Shown: piece after piece, positions 1 to 10,200 of the stretch
Layout: each line of letters opens with the position of its first letter
How positions within the stretch are numbered: position 1 is the stretch's first letter
Translations under genes and position numbers: made by a program
Notes under the pieces: generated by a model
Databases searched by the model: none
Told to the model about the DNA's origin: nothing
Seen by the model: the letters and a program-made list of their open reading frames with translations, nothing else
From: Parabacteroides sp. PH5-46
GTDB taxonomy: Bacteria; Bacteroidota; Bacteroidia; Bacteroidales; Tannerellaceae
Assembly: GCF_029892785.1 (NCBI RefSeq)
Contig: NZ_JARXXA010000006.1
Location: 1-64,000, forward strand
Length of the DNA stretch: 64,000 nucleotides
Reading direction: 5' to 3'

Positions 1-92
1 CCAATCAGGATGAGAATGAAGCGGAATACTTGCGTCAGCAAGCATTGAAAAAGAAAAAGAAGCCCGAAAATCGTAGGGGTATAAGAAGATAA
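1..92 (+). CDS. C-terminal tail of a relaxase/mobilization-like protein (partial)
   Basis: The frame is open from the window edge to a TAA at 90-92 and encodes about 29 residues. The tail is very basic, a run of lysines followed by PENRRGIRR. Bacteroidota mobilization relaxases commonly end in such a lysine/arginine-rich tail, and the next gene is a small coiled-coil membrane protein of the kind often found after them. The catalytic part lies outside the window, so the assignment rests on tail composition and context only. Confidence 0.45.
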   Translation, partial: NQDENEAEYLRQQALKKKKKPENRRGIRR

Positions 93-127
93 AACAAAAA
101 AATAATAACTAAAAAACAGGAAATAAC

Positions 128-679
128 ATGAGTAAATCAGTATCAAACGATGCTTTATGGGAAAAGCTATCGGAAATAGAAGGAACAATAAAACGGTACT
201 TAAAGGAACAAAAGGAATTTGTTCCAAAACAGGAACAAGCCGATATAACGTCTCAGTTAAGAGTAAATAAAGATGAAATCGTCAAAAAAATAGAGAAATA
301 TATTCAAGGACTTGGTACTCATTGTGATTCTCATTTCAAGTCCATTTATACGAATCTCGGGCAATTGGATGAACATACTCATGGTATATACGAGATACTT
401 TCCAATATGTGGGGGATAATGCGCGAGTCGGAGGAGCAGACAAAGGTAGATGGTAAGTCATACTTAAATTTTAAGTTCTTCAAGCTCCGAAAATCGTCTT
501 TGGTTATTGTAGTACTTGGATTACTGGTGTTTATTCTCACACTGTTTTGTATGAAACAGCAGAATGATTATACACTGTTGAATCAGAACTATTACCAACA
601 AAGCATTGATATCAGAGCAATACAAGCGGAAAGCGATAGCCTTAAAAGTACATTGACAAATCATAGTCTGAAGAAATGA
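128..679 (+). CDS. Small coiled-coil protein with one membrane segment
   Basis: This 183-aa protein has no recognised enzymatic domain. Residues 1-115 are charged and helical (many E/K/Q, coiled-coil-like). A single hydrophobic segment at about 122-142 (SSLVIVVLGLLVFILTLF) is followed by a short polar helix. There is no signal peptide, so the N-terminal part is probably cytoplasmic. It starts 35 bp after the relaxase-like tail and probably shares its transcript. Proteins of this layout are frequent next to mobilization genes in Bacteroidota elements and may act as accessory or membrane-tethering factors. That role is inferred from position. Confidence 0.6.
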   Translation: MSKSVSNDALWEKLSEIEGTIKRYLKEQKEFVPKQEQADITSQLRVNKDEIVKKIEKYIQGLGTHCDSHFKSIYTNLGQLDEHTHGIYEILSNMWGIMRESEEQTKVDGKSYLNFKFFKLRKSSLVIVVLGLLVFILTLFCMKQQNDYTLLNQNYYQQSIDIRAIQAESDSLKSTLTNHSLKK

Positions 680-777
680 TGGTTGGTTTTTCTGATTTTG
701 TGGATTAACTTAAAACCCGAATCAATGTCAACCCTATCCATTTTATCCATTGTAGCAAATAGTATCATTATTTATTG

Positions 778-785
778 TATGTTTG
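778..785 (+). promoter_or_regulatory. Candidate -7 element (TATGTTTG)
   Basis: TATGTTTG matches the Bacteroidota -7 consensus TAnnTTTG. It ends 13 nt before the ATG at 799, which favours that ATG over the in-frame TTG at 775. A TTG is present near 750-752, but the spacing (25 nt) is longer than usual for the -33 element, so the site is tentative. Confidence 0.3.
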
Positions 786-798
786 TGAAAAAAGTTAT

Positions 799-1365
799 AT
801 GCTATCACCTTATATAGTCAACCTGTTAGAGAATAAGTATGGGAAGAAAATTCGATATCCTTCTGATTGTGAAAATATATCCAGAGAAATAGCAGACACC
901 TTGAAAGAAAGTGTCAGTTCAAATACACTTAAACGTTTACTCGGATTTATCAAGGATGGCGTCCAAACACCTCGTCTGAGTACTTTAGATATTATAGCGA
1001 ACTACATTGGCTTCGATGATTGGGATGTGCTTTTGCAATATATATCAGAGCCAATAATGTCATCAGCATACGTTCGCCGTAATGAAATGATTAGAAGTAG
1101 AACATTAAAAAAGGGAGAAAAAGTGCGTTTTGAATATTCTCCTGAACGAGTGGTCGTAGTAGAACATCAGGAAGAATTAGTATTTACAGTTGTTGGAAGC
1201 ATAAATTCCAAATTACAAATTGGCGATATCGTTGAGGTTGAGATATTTCTTATGAATCGTCCTTTATATATTTACAATGTGATGCGGAATAATGAAAATA
1301 TAGGAGATTTTATTGCCGGAAAGATATCAGGGATTACGGCAATGACAGTCATAAAAGTGGAGTAA
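799..1365 (+). CDS. Putative DNA-binding regulator (HTH-like N-terminus, beta-rich C-terminus)
   Basis: The protein is 188 aa from ATG 799. An in-frame TTG at 775 would add 8 residues, but it overlaps the candidate -7 element. Residues 40-80 contain SSNTLKRLLGFIKDG followed by LSTLDIIANYIGFDDW. This pattern recurs at the N-terminus of many Bacteroidota regulators and resembles a helix-turn-helix of XRE-like proteins. The C-terminal half (about 100-188) is beta-rich, with GDIVEVEIFLMNRPLYIY, and could be a sensor or small-barrel domain. It lies 34 bp upstream of the leucine-rich-repeat gene and is probably co-transcribed with it. Family and ligand are not identified. Confidence 0.5.
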   Translation: MLSPYIVNLLENKYGKKIRYPSDCENISREIADTLKESVSSNTLKRLLGFIKDGVQTPRLSTLDIIANYIGFDDWDVLLQYISEPIMSSAYVRRNEMIRSRTLKKGEKVRFEYSPERVVVVEHQEELVFTVVGSINSKLQIGDIVEVEIFLMNRPLYIYNVMRNNENIGDFIAGKISGITAMTVIKVE

Positions 1366-1398
1366 CTATCGCGAAGGCATAAGACACCTATTGAATTA

Positions 1399-3348
1399 AT
1401 GCAAACGGAAACAAAGGAAACTACCGCCACATACCATTGGTGGAGAGAAAAAGGTATTCTGTATATGAACGGAAGTGGCACATTTGGCGCATTCTCCTGG
1501 CGAAGAGAGGATAAAGATATCTTGTATTTGGATGGGAAAGGATTGTTGACAAGCAGAGAATGTATAGATATATGGGATAAAATAAGTATAGGTGTAAGAA
1601 AACTTGTTATTGGAGAAGGAGTTCTTGGCATTGATACAGTACAAAATAATTTTCACGGATTAGAAGAACTTTACTTACCGGCTTCAGTAGAAAAACTAAA
1701 TCTCACAGATTGCAGTAGACTACAATCTGTATCAGTACATAAAGATAATAATCATTATACAGTAGAGAATAATGTACTATTTAACAAGAACAAAACACAC
1801 ATAATTTGCTGCTTAAAACGACTACAAGGAACATACCACATCCCAGATACAGTAACTTCGATTGGAAGCTGTGCTTTTAGTTGCTGTTCTAATTTAACAA
1901 AACTATTCATTCCAGAATCAGTAGTTTGGGCGGGTCCTTATGCTTTTAGCGGATGTTGTAAGTTAGAGGAGGTATATATCTCGGAAGGTATGCGTTATAT
2001 TGCTGATTTTGCTTTTCAGGGCTGTCATAATCTAAAGAGAATTTATCTTCCAATAACAATAACGGGGATAGGATTCAGCGCTTTTGAAGAATGTCTGAAT
2101 TTGAACAATATTTATATTCCCGATTCTGTAACTTCAATAGGGTGGAATGCGTTTAAGGATTGCGAAAAACTCTCCGAAGTCTATATCTCGAAAAATATCC
2201 AAAAGGCGTCAAAGGACTGTTTTTTAGGTTGCCATAGCCTAAAGAAAATAGTAATTCCTAATAATTTCTCTTATGAAAATTTTAAGGCCTTAGGGATTAA
2301 CACTTATGCTTGTGCATTGTTTGTTCATTCTGAGTTTATAGAGACCTACAGGAAAGATCAGCGTTGGGACTGTCTAAAAAGTGTTTTACCTGTCACCGAA
2401 GTGACACAACCTTGCTATATCCAAATAGAAACAAGCGGAACAATCAACACATTCTCTTGGCAGAAAGAAGAAAGTACCCTCTACTTGGAAGGAAAGGGTA
2501 TGATGAATGTGAGAGGATGTATGAAGAAATGGCGGCAATTACTTAAAGGAGTAAAAAAGATAGTCGTTTGTGAAGGCATAAAGAGTTTTAATTTCTCGGT
2601 TCTTGAAGGGAGGTTGACTGAGATCGAGGATGTTGAAGATGTTGAAATGTTTGTGAAGATCTATTTGCCTGCCTCTTTTGTGAAAATAGTTAGTAAGCGT
2701 CCAATCTCTCCTTTGTTATATGCTATTTTTGTCGACAAAGACAATGAACATTATGCGTCAAGGAATGGCGTATTATTTGACAAAAAGAAGAATTCTTTGA
2801 TTTGTTGCGCAAGAGGTGTCGGAGATACATACCGTATTCCGAATACAGTAAAGAGTATTAATCGTTTTGCATTTTGGGGATGTGATTGTTTAAGAAAGGT
2901 AATCATTCCCGAATCGGTTTCGCAGATTCAAATAGGAGCCTTTTCCCAATGTGGAATACAAAGCATTCGTGTTCCTAACTCGATATCATCGATTAGTAAA
3001 TATCTATTTGCCTACAATAAATACTTAACAAAAGTCTCTCTTGGAGATTCGGTCACTTCAATCGGTGAAGGAGCATTTTTATGTTGTGAAAGTTTATCCG
3101 AAATATATCTGTCAAAAAATATCACAACAATAGAGAAAGATTGCTTCTGGGGTTGTTCTAACCTAAAGACAATAACAATCGGCAACGAATCTCCTTGCTC
3201 TGTTTATGAGCCTTGGGATATCGATTATGACGTTTGCAAATTATATGTACCATCAGTCTCTATCGAGACTTATAAAAATGATCCGCATTGGGGAAAATTC
3301 AAAAACATCTTACCTATTCGCAATAAATTTATAGCAAAACTGTCGTAG
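1399..3348 (+). CDS. BspA-type leucine-rich-repeat protein with internal duplication
   Basis: This 649-aa protein is built from LRR_5 (BspA-like) repeats with the pattern CxxLxxIxIPxSVxxIGxxAFxxC, for example IYIPDSVTSIGWNAFKDC. It consists of two similar halves. Each opens with a beta-rich cap (GTFGAFSWRREDKDILYLDG near residue 25 and GTINTFSWQKEESTLYLEG near 350) followed by 6-8 repeats. No signal peptide or sorting signal is visible, unlike most surface BspA proteins, so it may act inside the cell. It follows the putative regulator by 33 bp. Its 3' end overlaps the convergent ADP-ribosylglycohydrolase gene by 39 bp. The role is unknown; protein recognition is the general function of the fold. 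Confidence 0.8.
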   Translation: MQTETKETTATYHWWREKGILYMNGSGTFGAFSWRREDKDILYLDGKGLLTSRECIDIWDKISIGVRKLVIGEGVLGIDTVQNNFHGLEELYLPASVEKLNLTDCSRLQSVSVHKDNNHYTVENNVLFNKNKTHIICCLKRLQGTYHIPDTVTSIGSCAFSCCSNLTKLFIPESVVWAGPYAFSGCCKLEEVYISEGMRYIADFAFQGCHNLKRIYLPITITGIGFSAFEECLNLNNIYIPDSVTSIGWNAFKDCEKLSEVYISKNIQKASKDCFLGCHSLKKIVIPNNFSYENFKALGINTYACALFVHSEFIETYRKDQRWDCLKSVLPVTEVTQPCYIQIETSGTINTFSWQKEESTLYLEGKGMMNVRGCMKKWRQLLKGVKKIVVCEGIKSFNFSVLEGRLTEIEDVEDVEMFVKIYLPASFVKIVSKRPISPLLYAIFVDKDNEHYASRNGVLFDKKKNSLICCARGVGDTYRIPNTVKSINRFAFWGCDCLRKVIIPESVSQIQIGAFSQCGIQSIRVPNSISSISKYLFAYNKYLTKVSLGDSVTSIGEGAFLCCESLSEIYLSKNITTIEKDCFWGCSNLKTITIGNESPCSVYEPWDIDYDVCKLYVPSVSIETYKNDPHWGKFKNILPIRNKFIAKLS

Positions 3349-4116
3349 GACTTCTATAAATTCACCTGGCAGACGTGCAATCACCTCTTGTTGAATATGT
3401 TCTGGTATGACTTTGTAATAAGCTTCTGCTATACCTCCGGTAATAGCAGCCAACGTATCGCTATCCCCTCCTAAAGAGATTCCTAAGCGAATAGCGTGCT
3501 CAAAGTCATTGCTTTCCAGAAAGGCAATGATTGCTTCCGGAACTGTTCCCTGGCAGCTCTCGTTAAAGTGATAAGTTGGTCGTATCTGATTACAAGTGCG
3601 TTGGAGATCATAACCAAAAGTATTCTCTATATACGCTTTTATCTGCTCTTTAGACGATCCCATGCGTGCTAGATAAACGCAGGTAGCTGTCGCTTGCGCT
3701 CCTTTAATCCCTTCCGGGTGGTTATGGGTAACAACCGCACTTGCTTTGGCCACATCCAAAGTTTCTTCTAATGTATCAAAAGCCCAACCAATCAAACTAA
3801 CCCGCATAGCAGAACCATTCCCCCAACTATTATAAGGCTGTGGATCATCCGCAAGTAGCCACCTCCTAAAAGAGCTGCCATAGCTCATATTCGGATACCT
3901 CCATCCATAGTCCTGCATGATCCCGCTCAGACTTTCACCAGTCAATAACCACTCGCCAACAGCAACAGTCATCACCGTATCATCGGTTATTTCATTTCGT
4001 TCATCAAAAAGCGGGAAATCCAGCGTATGAATATTAGAAAACTCATATTTTGATCCGATGATATCACCTGCGATGGCACCAAGGAGGATGGGTGGAGAGT
4101 TGGTTATGCTGTTCAT
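3310..4116 (-). CDS. ADP-ribosylglycohydrolase (DraG/ARH family)
   Basis: This 268-aa protein has the length and motifs of the ADP-ribosylglycohydrolase family. The N-terminal GAIAGDIIGSKYEF and EITDDTVMTVAV contain the first metal-ligand group (TDDT). GNGSAMRVSLIGW and the C-terminal SLGGDSDTLAAITGGIAEA contain the second Mg site (GGDSDT). Enzymes of this family remove ADP-ribose from proteins or small molecules. All visible catalytic motifs are intact. The gene is convergent with the LRR gene and divergent from the defence operon, from which a 269-bp regulatory gap separates it. It could be a house enzyme, or it could reverse or counter ADP-ribosylation linked to the neighbouring defence genes. 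Confidence 0.9.
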   Translation of the reverse strand: MNSITNSPPILLGAIAGDIIGSKYEFSNIHTLDFPLFDERNEITDDTVMTVAVGEWLLTGESLSGIMQDYGWRYPNMSYGSSFRRWLLADDPQPYNSWGNGSAMRVSLIGWAFDTLEETLDVAKASAVVTHNHPEGIKGAQATATCVYLARMGSSKEQIKAYIENTFGYDLQRTCNQIRPTYHFNESCQGTVPEAIIAFLESNDFEHAIRLGISLGGDSDTLAAITGGIAEAYYKVIPEHIQQEVIARLPGEFIEVLRQFCYKFIANR

Positions 4117-4226
4117 GTTTTTTGGAATTATATTTTTAGATGTGTTATTTTACTCATTAGACTTAAATCTTAAGTATTAACTGAGCTCAAATATACACAA
4201 TACACAGTTTTTTTGATATTATACCG

Positions 4227-4256
4227 TCCATATTGTCCATGCGTGGACGATATGGA
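4227..4256. promoter_or_regulatory. 13-bp inverted repeat upstream of the defence operon (candidate operator)
   Basis: The arms TCCATATTGTCCA (4227-4239) and TGGACGATATGGA (4244-4256) pair with one G-T mismatch around the 4-nt centre TGCG. The repeat ends 10 bp before the -33-like TTG of the predicted operon promoter, a position suited to an activator, repressor or autoregulating methyltransferase. The binding protein is unknown. It lies in the 4117-4385 gap, which holds no gene. Confidence 0.45.
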
Positions 4257-4266
4257 TAGCAGGATG

Positions 4267-4297
4267 TTGTAAATTTAAAATGCTTTCAGTAAGTTTG
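4267..4297 (+). promoter_or_regulatory. Predicted promoter of the five-gene defence operon
   Basis: A TTG at 4267-4269 and TAAGTTTG at 4290-4297 are separated by 20 nt. This fits the Bacteroidota TTTG / TAnnTTTG arrangement, although the first element is only a partial match. Transcription would begin near 4304, giving a leader of about 80 nt before the ATG at 4386. Confidence 0.4.
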
Positions 4298-4385
4298 TAA
4301 GAATAAATATATTAAGATTACACAAAATGTGCTTGTGCTGCTTTTTGATGTAACTGTGTGCTTTTATTATCAATGATTTGATGAC

Positions 4386-7295
4386 ATGAATTACAAAGAA
4401 TGGAATGATTGTATTGCTCATTTTCTTTTTAATAAAGCCAAGAAGGACATGGAAGTATTCCTATACGTGACTAAAAGGGATATAATTCAGATTTATAAAG
4501 AAAGAAATAGCACTTCTGTAATGACCGATGAAGAAATCTGGAAAGATTTTATTGAGGCCATCAATAATCCAAAGTTTGATTTGGCAGAAGGTGTTCATGT
4601 GGACTTGCGTAAAGATTCATATATAGAAAAAGTTAAAGAAGCTTATAGGTACAATAGCTTGAATTGGTATAGAAACGAAAAATATCCTTTATATCTCACT
4701 TTTGCTCTTGTTTTAGTAATTCCATTGGTAGAGGCACTTAATGAGAGCAAGATAACAGATGCTGGTTATTATGATAAAGTAAGAACGTTTTTTAGTGCTA
4801 ATCTGATTAAATTTGATGAAAACGATTTTTGTACAGCTTCGTTTAGAAAATTGTTTGAAGATAATCGAGATGAAGGTAAAATTGATATTTTGTTACATCT
4901 ACAGGAATGGACAAAAAATCATCAATTGGGTATTTTCGAAAAACCAGATTTGGTCCGAAATAGAGGAAATCGTTGGGTACATGCTATTTACAGTCAAGTT
5001 TTAATATCAGAGTCAGACACAAATCGGTTAAAACTACTTTTCTCCAAATTAGAGCTACCTCCAGATCTTTTTCTTTCATCCGAAGACATATTACGTTTGT
5101 ATAAGAAAGATGAAGCTTTGAATGTAATATTTAAAGGCAATACAAATAAAAGAGACTTGGCTCTGAAAACAGCAGAGAGTAAATTAGTCTCTATTTTTGA
5201 AAAGGTTTATAATAATTGGGATGGTAAAACCTTTACTAAAATTAAGAAGAATAACACTTCCACTCTTGAAGAAAATGGAACAGTATATCCCCTTTACTTA
5301 ACTTTGAGGTTTCCTGGAATAAATGCAGAAAATAAGGGCATTATCCTCCGCCATCGAGTGTGGTATAAAAACCCGATGGAGAGTCCAGAAACTTTGTGTT
5401 TTAGAAAAGGAAACAAAGAATTGGATGAAGTATATATTGACTCAGATGGCTGGAGTAATCTTGAATTTAGTGATTTAGGCGGTGTTCACGAACAAATCTC
5501 TCTAAAGGATGAAAGCAACAACGTAAAAGCTATTTATTACAAACGAAATATAATACTGTTTCGACAATATCGGACAGAGAATCTATGGGTGTCTAAAGCA
5601 AAGTATGAAAAAGGCGGAAGGTACTATGTGCTGATTCATGAAAGAGAGGAGAATATAATTAACTGGCTCAAGGCGAATGCTGTTCATTTATCAGAATATG
5701 ACTGTCCAGAATCGTTTCTGCTTTATAAGATAGATAATGCAGAACACTCTTGCAATAATTGCGATTTATTGTCTTTCAAAGAATTGAGAGAAGATTGTAT
5801 CGTTGTCGATCACGATAACAATATAGTACTAAGTTCCACACATGGCTCGGTGCGTTTTCTGAATGACTTCCCCTTACTATTTGATATTCCTGGAATAACG
5901 GAAGGGTATAAAGTTTTTGCTGAGTTTGACAAGATTGACAGAAAAATAATAGAGCTTAAGAATAAATTTGCTTGTACATGGGAACTGGGGGATAATCTGA
6001 ACCATGCTGCATATATGGATGACGAGTTCAGGCTTGTAGCATATATGAATGATAAGCCTGTCTTTACTTCTCAAAGGAAATACTCTTTTGCGAAATGTTC
6101 TATAACGGAAACTTTGAGAGGTTCTTGCAGAGACAAATTTGGTGAATATGTGCAAAGATTAGACGATGCGATAACTCAAGGGTTAAGAATGATAATTCCT
6201 GGTAACACAGTAGTGCCTGTATATCAATTTGCCCCCAATAATAGCTTCACTTCTGATTTCTACGGGAACAGAGACTATATCCTTTATGCTTTATCCTCAA
6301 TAGGCGAGTTGGACAAAAAAGAATTTGATGGCATAGTTAGAAGCGTTGTTTGTAGGATTAAAACTGATGATAATAAGGAGTCTATAGAGAAAGGAAAGTT
6401 TGATTTGTTAAGTGAGTACGAAAGATTGGGGTTCGTAAATCATGATTATTACAATAAGAAACATATAATAACTGTGAACAAACCGACTCTTGTGCTTTTG
6501 CCCGTTAGGCATGGGCATAGACCTATTGTGGAAAATGGGGTAACACCAATACACGTATACCCAATAGATTCTGGTTATCGTGCTGTTTTAATCGGAGCAA
6601 GAAGTGTTGATTTTATTTCCGAACTTGAAAGATATTGTGAGGGAATTTCAGTTGAAATAGAGTATGTCTCTTCAGCGGTCAATGTGCTATTGCCTCAACA
6701 AGTCATCCTACATACTAAAGTATTAGATAACCTTGTTAATATAGCATTCAAATTAAATTGTGTTTTCCAAAGAACAGAGATATTAGCCGATTCTTTGTTC
6801 CAAAACATCCCTTCTATAGAGGAATACACACGTGAAATCCTTAATGAAGGGAATGTGATATTCGATTTTCCATCTGATGTAAGGGCTTATCAGAGCATAA
6901 AATGTCTGGATTACAATAATAATTTAAGAGAAAAGAGTACATTTGACTCTCAACTAGATTTGGTTACATATAGCCCTGGTTCATATCAAGAAAGAACGAT
7001 TCTATGGTATAAAGGAAGCCAGTATCCAATAGATAAATATTGGGGATACTTTGTGGTTATGTATTTGTATGGAGTTAAGTTTATACAGTTTGATAAAGGT
7101 GCCAACGAATTACGAATTCCAGCACGATTGCGATTCCCTAAAGTTTATGCACGCGCATTTTCCCTAATGAGTAGTGAAAGACCAGAAGTGAAATGCTATA
7201 TGAACACTTATTACAGATGTTATAAAATATGGGAAAGCCCTTACAATAACGGGATATCAATAGAAAGTATTCTTAAAAAATTAAATCAACTATAG
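4386..7295 (+). CDS. Large protein of unknown family, first gene of defence operon (DruH-like position)
   Basis: This 969-aa soluble protein has no signal peptide or membrane segment. I recognise no catalytic motif. A local CNNC pair (residues about 458-461) could bind metal with other cysteines. The rest alternates helical and beta-rich stretches. It stands directly in front of a giant DUF1998 helicase, with 4 bp between stop and start. In type III Druantia a protein of roughly this size (DruH) pairs with the helicase DruE, and in DISARM other large accessory proteins pair with the helicase. The DruH comparison is therefore made on size and position, not on a seen sequence match. Translation is probably coupled to the helicase. 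Confidence 0.55.
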   Translation: MNYKEWNDCIAHFLFNKAKKDMEVFLYVTKRDIIQIYKERNSTSVMTDEEIWKDFIEAINNPKFDLAEGVHVDLRKDSYIEKVKEAYRYNSLNWYRNEKYPLYLTFALVLVIPLVEALNESKITDAGYYDKVRTFFSANLIKFDENDFCTASFRKLFEDNRDEGKIDILLHLQEWTKNHQLGIFEKPDLVRNRGNRWVHAIYSQVLISESDTNRLKLLFSKLELPPDLFLSSEDILRLYKKDEALNVIFKGNTNKRDLALKTAESKLVSIFEKVYNNWDGKTFTKIKKNNTSTLEENGTVYPLYLTLRFPGINAENKGIILRHRVWYKNPMESPETLCFRKGNKELDEVYIDSDGWSNLEFSDLGGVHEQISLKDESNNVKAIYYKRNIILFRQYRTENLWVSKAKYEKGGRYYVLIHEREENIINWLKANAVHLSEYDCPESFLLYKIDNAEHSCNNCDLLSFKELREDCIVVDHDNNIVLSSTHGSVRFLNDFPLLFDIPGITEGYKVFAEFDKIDRKIIELKNKFACTWELGDNLNHAAYMDDEFRLVAYMNDKPVFTSQRKYSFAKCSITETLRGSCRDKFGEYVQRLDDAITQGLRMIIPGNTVVPVYQFAPNNSFTSDFYGNRDYILYALSSIGELDKKEFDGIVRSVVCRIKTDDNKESIEKGKFDLLSEYERLGFVNHDYYNKKHIITVNKPTLVLLPVRHGHRPIVENGVTPIHVYPIDSGYRAVLIGARSVDFISELERYCEGISVEIEYVSSAVNVLLPQQVILHTKVLDNLVNIAFKLNCVFQRTEILADSLFQNIPSIEEYTREILNEGNVIFDFPSDVRAYQSIKCLDYNNNLREKSTFDSQLDLVTYSPGSYQERTILWYKGSQYPIDKYWGYFVVMYLYGVKFIQFDKGANELRIPARLRFPKVYARAFSLMSSERPEVKCYMNTYYRCYKIWESPYNNGISIESILKKLNQL

Positions 7296-7299
7296 TATT

Positions 7300-10200
7300 A
7301 TGGCAAAAAATCTTATTAATCCAATTGGAGCATTTGAAGAAATTAAAGACAATTTTCTTCTATATGTTAAGACTGCGTTTGGTACGAGGTATTCTTCGAA
7401 TGATCCAGAAACTGACACATTTGAAAGAAGACGGAACGAACTGTTGAATACAGATGGAGTACTATATCGAACCCCTTGGATCGAACCTATGCCTGAATAT
7501 AGAACGAATGGAAACAGCATAGATCAAGTAGATATTTCTAATGAAGTTATGCCTGAAAACGCAAGAACTGTTTTTAACGAGTTCATTATAAAGGGGCTTA
7601 TGAATTATCCCTTATATGCTCATCAAGAACAAATGCTAAAACAGGCATTGTCCGGGAAAAATAGTGTCATAACATCTGGTACCGGTTCTGGCAAAACGGA
7701 ATCTTTTTTACTACCCTTATTTGCTCAGATACTGAAAGAGGCTGTGACCGAGAATTGGGAAAGCCCCACTTATACACATAATCCTTGGTGGCAGGATAAT
7801 ATTAGGAAAAATAGAGCAAGGGAGCTTGTAGTAGGAAATGTATTATCTCCTATTGCTCTTCAACGGAATGGTGAGAAAAGAGAAGCTGCGGTAAGAGCAA
7901 TGATCATTTATCCTATGAATGCATTAGTTGAAGATCAGACTACTCGCTTGAGAAAAGCATTAGATAGTGATCTCATTCATGACTTTCTACAAAAAGGATT
8001 AGGAGGTAATCGTATCTTTTTTGGTAGATACAATGGAACTACTCCCGTGGCAGGAGAGTTTAACACCGATGTAGATCATAACATGCGGTTATTGGAAAAA
8101 TTGAAAAAGGAGCTTAAGACGATTGAGAAAAGTGATAACGATATAGAGAAACATGCAGAAAGAGATAAGAATAGAGCTTTCTTTCAACGCATAAAGGGTA
8201 AAGATAATTTCATCTCGTCTGAAATGCGAAGTCGATTTGATATGCAAGCAACTCCCCCGGATATTTTAATTACCAACTACTCGATGCTTGCGATAATGAT
8301 GATGCGTGATGTCGATCTTCCTATCATAGAAAAAACAAAAGCTTGGTTAGAGGGTGAAAAAGACAAAGAGAATCCCACTCGTGTTTTCCATCTAATCATT
8401 GATGAGTTACACTTGAATAGGGGAACCGCCGGTACAGAAATTGCCTACCTGCTACGTTTGCTTATTGCACGTTTAGGATTAACCCCAGATAGTTCCCAAT
8501 TGCGTATATTAGCATCTTCTGCGTCATTAGAAGGAGAGCAAAGCTTGCTATATTTAAAAGATTTCTTTGGGACAGAATTTAATGCAGATAATATAGTAAA
8601 GGGAGAGAGTAAAGAGCTTGAAGGAAAGTATGAACCTTCTAATTATTTACCCACAGAGCCTTTTGTGAAGCTTAAAGAGCAGTTTAATAAAGACAAGGAC
8701 TCCTTTGAAAATGAAGATTTAAGCGATCTATATAGTGATGTATCAAAAGCTCTGGAGGACTTTTCTGGTTTTACAAGTTCTAAAGATTCTCCAATAGAAA
8801 AACTGCTTGATATCCTTAATAGTACTGAACTAGCTTTGGGTAATCGAATGTTAGATTCCTTTTGGATACAAGAAGAGAACGTTGATGAAAAACCAAGGCA
8901 TCGAGCTATTGCTTTTGAACAAAAAATTGGAGATGATAATAGTCTGAATAGGTATTTTACTTCTGCACTATTTGGAGAATTAGAGGATAAAGAGACATTA
9001 AGAGATGCCGCAGAAGGATTACTTATTGCAAGAGGGTTGTTCGATGTATATAGAGATATAGATGGAAATAAGGTAAATACTTCTCTACCTCGATTTAGAT
9101 TTCATTATTTCTTTAAAAATATTGAAGGGCTTTGGGCGACTTTGGAGCAACAAAAAGAAGAATTATTACCAGTTGGAAAGTTGCATCCTTCCCCACTAAT
9201 TATTGATCCTGAAAATAGGCATAGAGTATTAGAATTGTTATACTGTGAAACCTGTGGCACTATTTTTTATGGAGGTAAGAAATTAATGTATAGGGATGGA
9301 GAAAACCGTTATCTTGAACTAATCTCAAATAGCCCAGGCATTGATGAGTTACCAGAAAGAGTTTCACAGGTTCTTGTAGAGAAAAGATTATACAGTGATT
9401 ATGCTGTTTTTTATCCTACTGATTCTACTAAGGATGTAGATTCTTTTCTTAGAAATGAGAATGTTGGTAACCTCGCTGGTATTTCATGGAAGAAGTGTGG
9501 CCTTAATAAAAAGCAAGGGAAAATCCTGTTTGATGAAGATATCATGGAAGACGAAGTAACTGATTGGATTCAGGGTTTTTTATATGAAAACACAAACGGG
9601 AATGACCCTTTAGCTCTCCCTATGCATTGTCCTCATTGTGCTGCAGATAGATACCGAGCGCCAAAACGAAAATCACCAATAAGGGCGTTTAGAACAGGTT
9701 TTGGAAAAGTTACTCAGATATTTACAAAAGAATTATTTTATCAGCTCCCACAAACGAGGGAAGGACAGAAGCTAGTTGTATTTTCTGATAGCAGAGAAGG
9801 AGCTGCGAATGTGGCAAATGATATTGAGAGAAACCATTATACAGATGTGTTAAGAGATTTATTGATAAATAGTGATGAGGATATCGATCTTGAGGATATT
9901 AATAGGAGGATACAGGAACTAGAAGAGCAAAGGCGAACAGAAACTAATCTTGGAGTAAGACGTAGTGTTAGTAGGCAAATTGATGAGTTGGAACAACAAT
10001 TAGAGGCAATGGGCGTTGTACAATTCAAGGAACTTATCAATCCTGATGGTTTGGCTGATGCCATGATCGTAAAAAAATGCTGGGAGTTAGGAATCAATCC
10101 GGCAGGGAATAATTGGCAAGTTCAAAAAATCAGAGTTGGCCATGAATGGAGAAACTGGTTTGAATTAATGCCAGGAAATGATGGGTGGATTAATCTTGAA

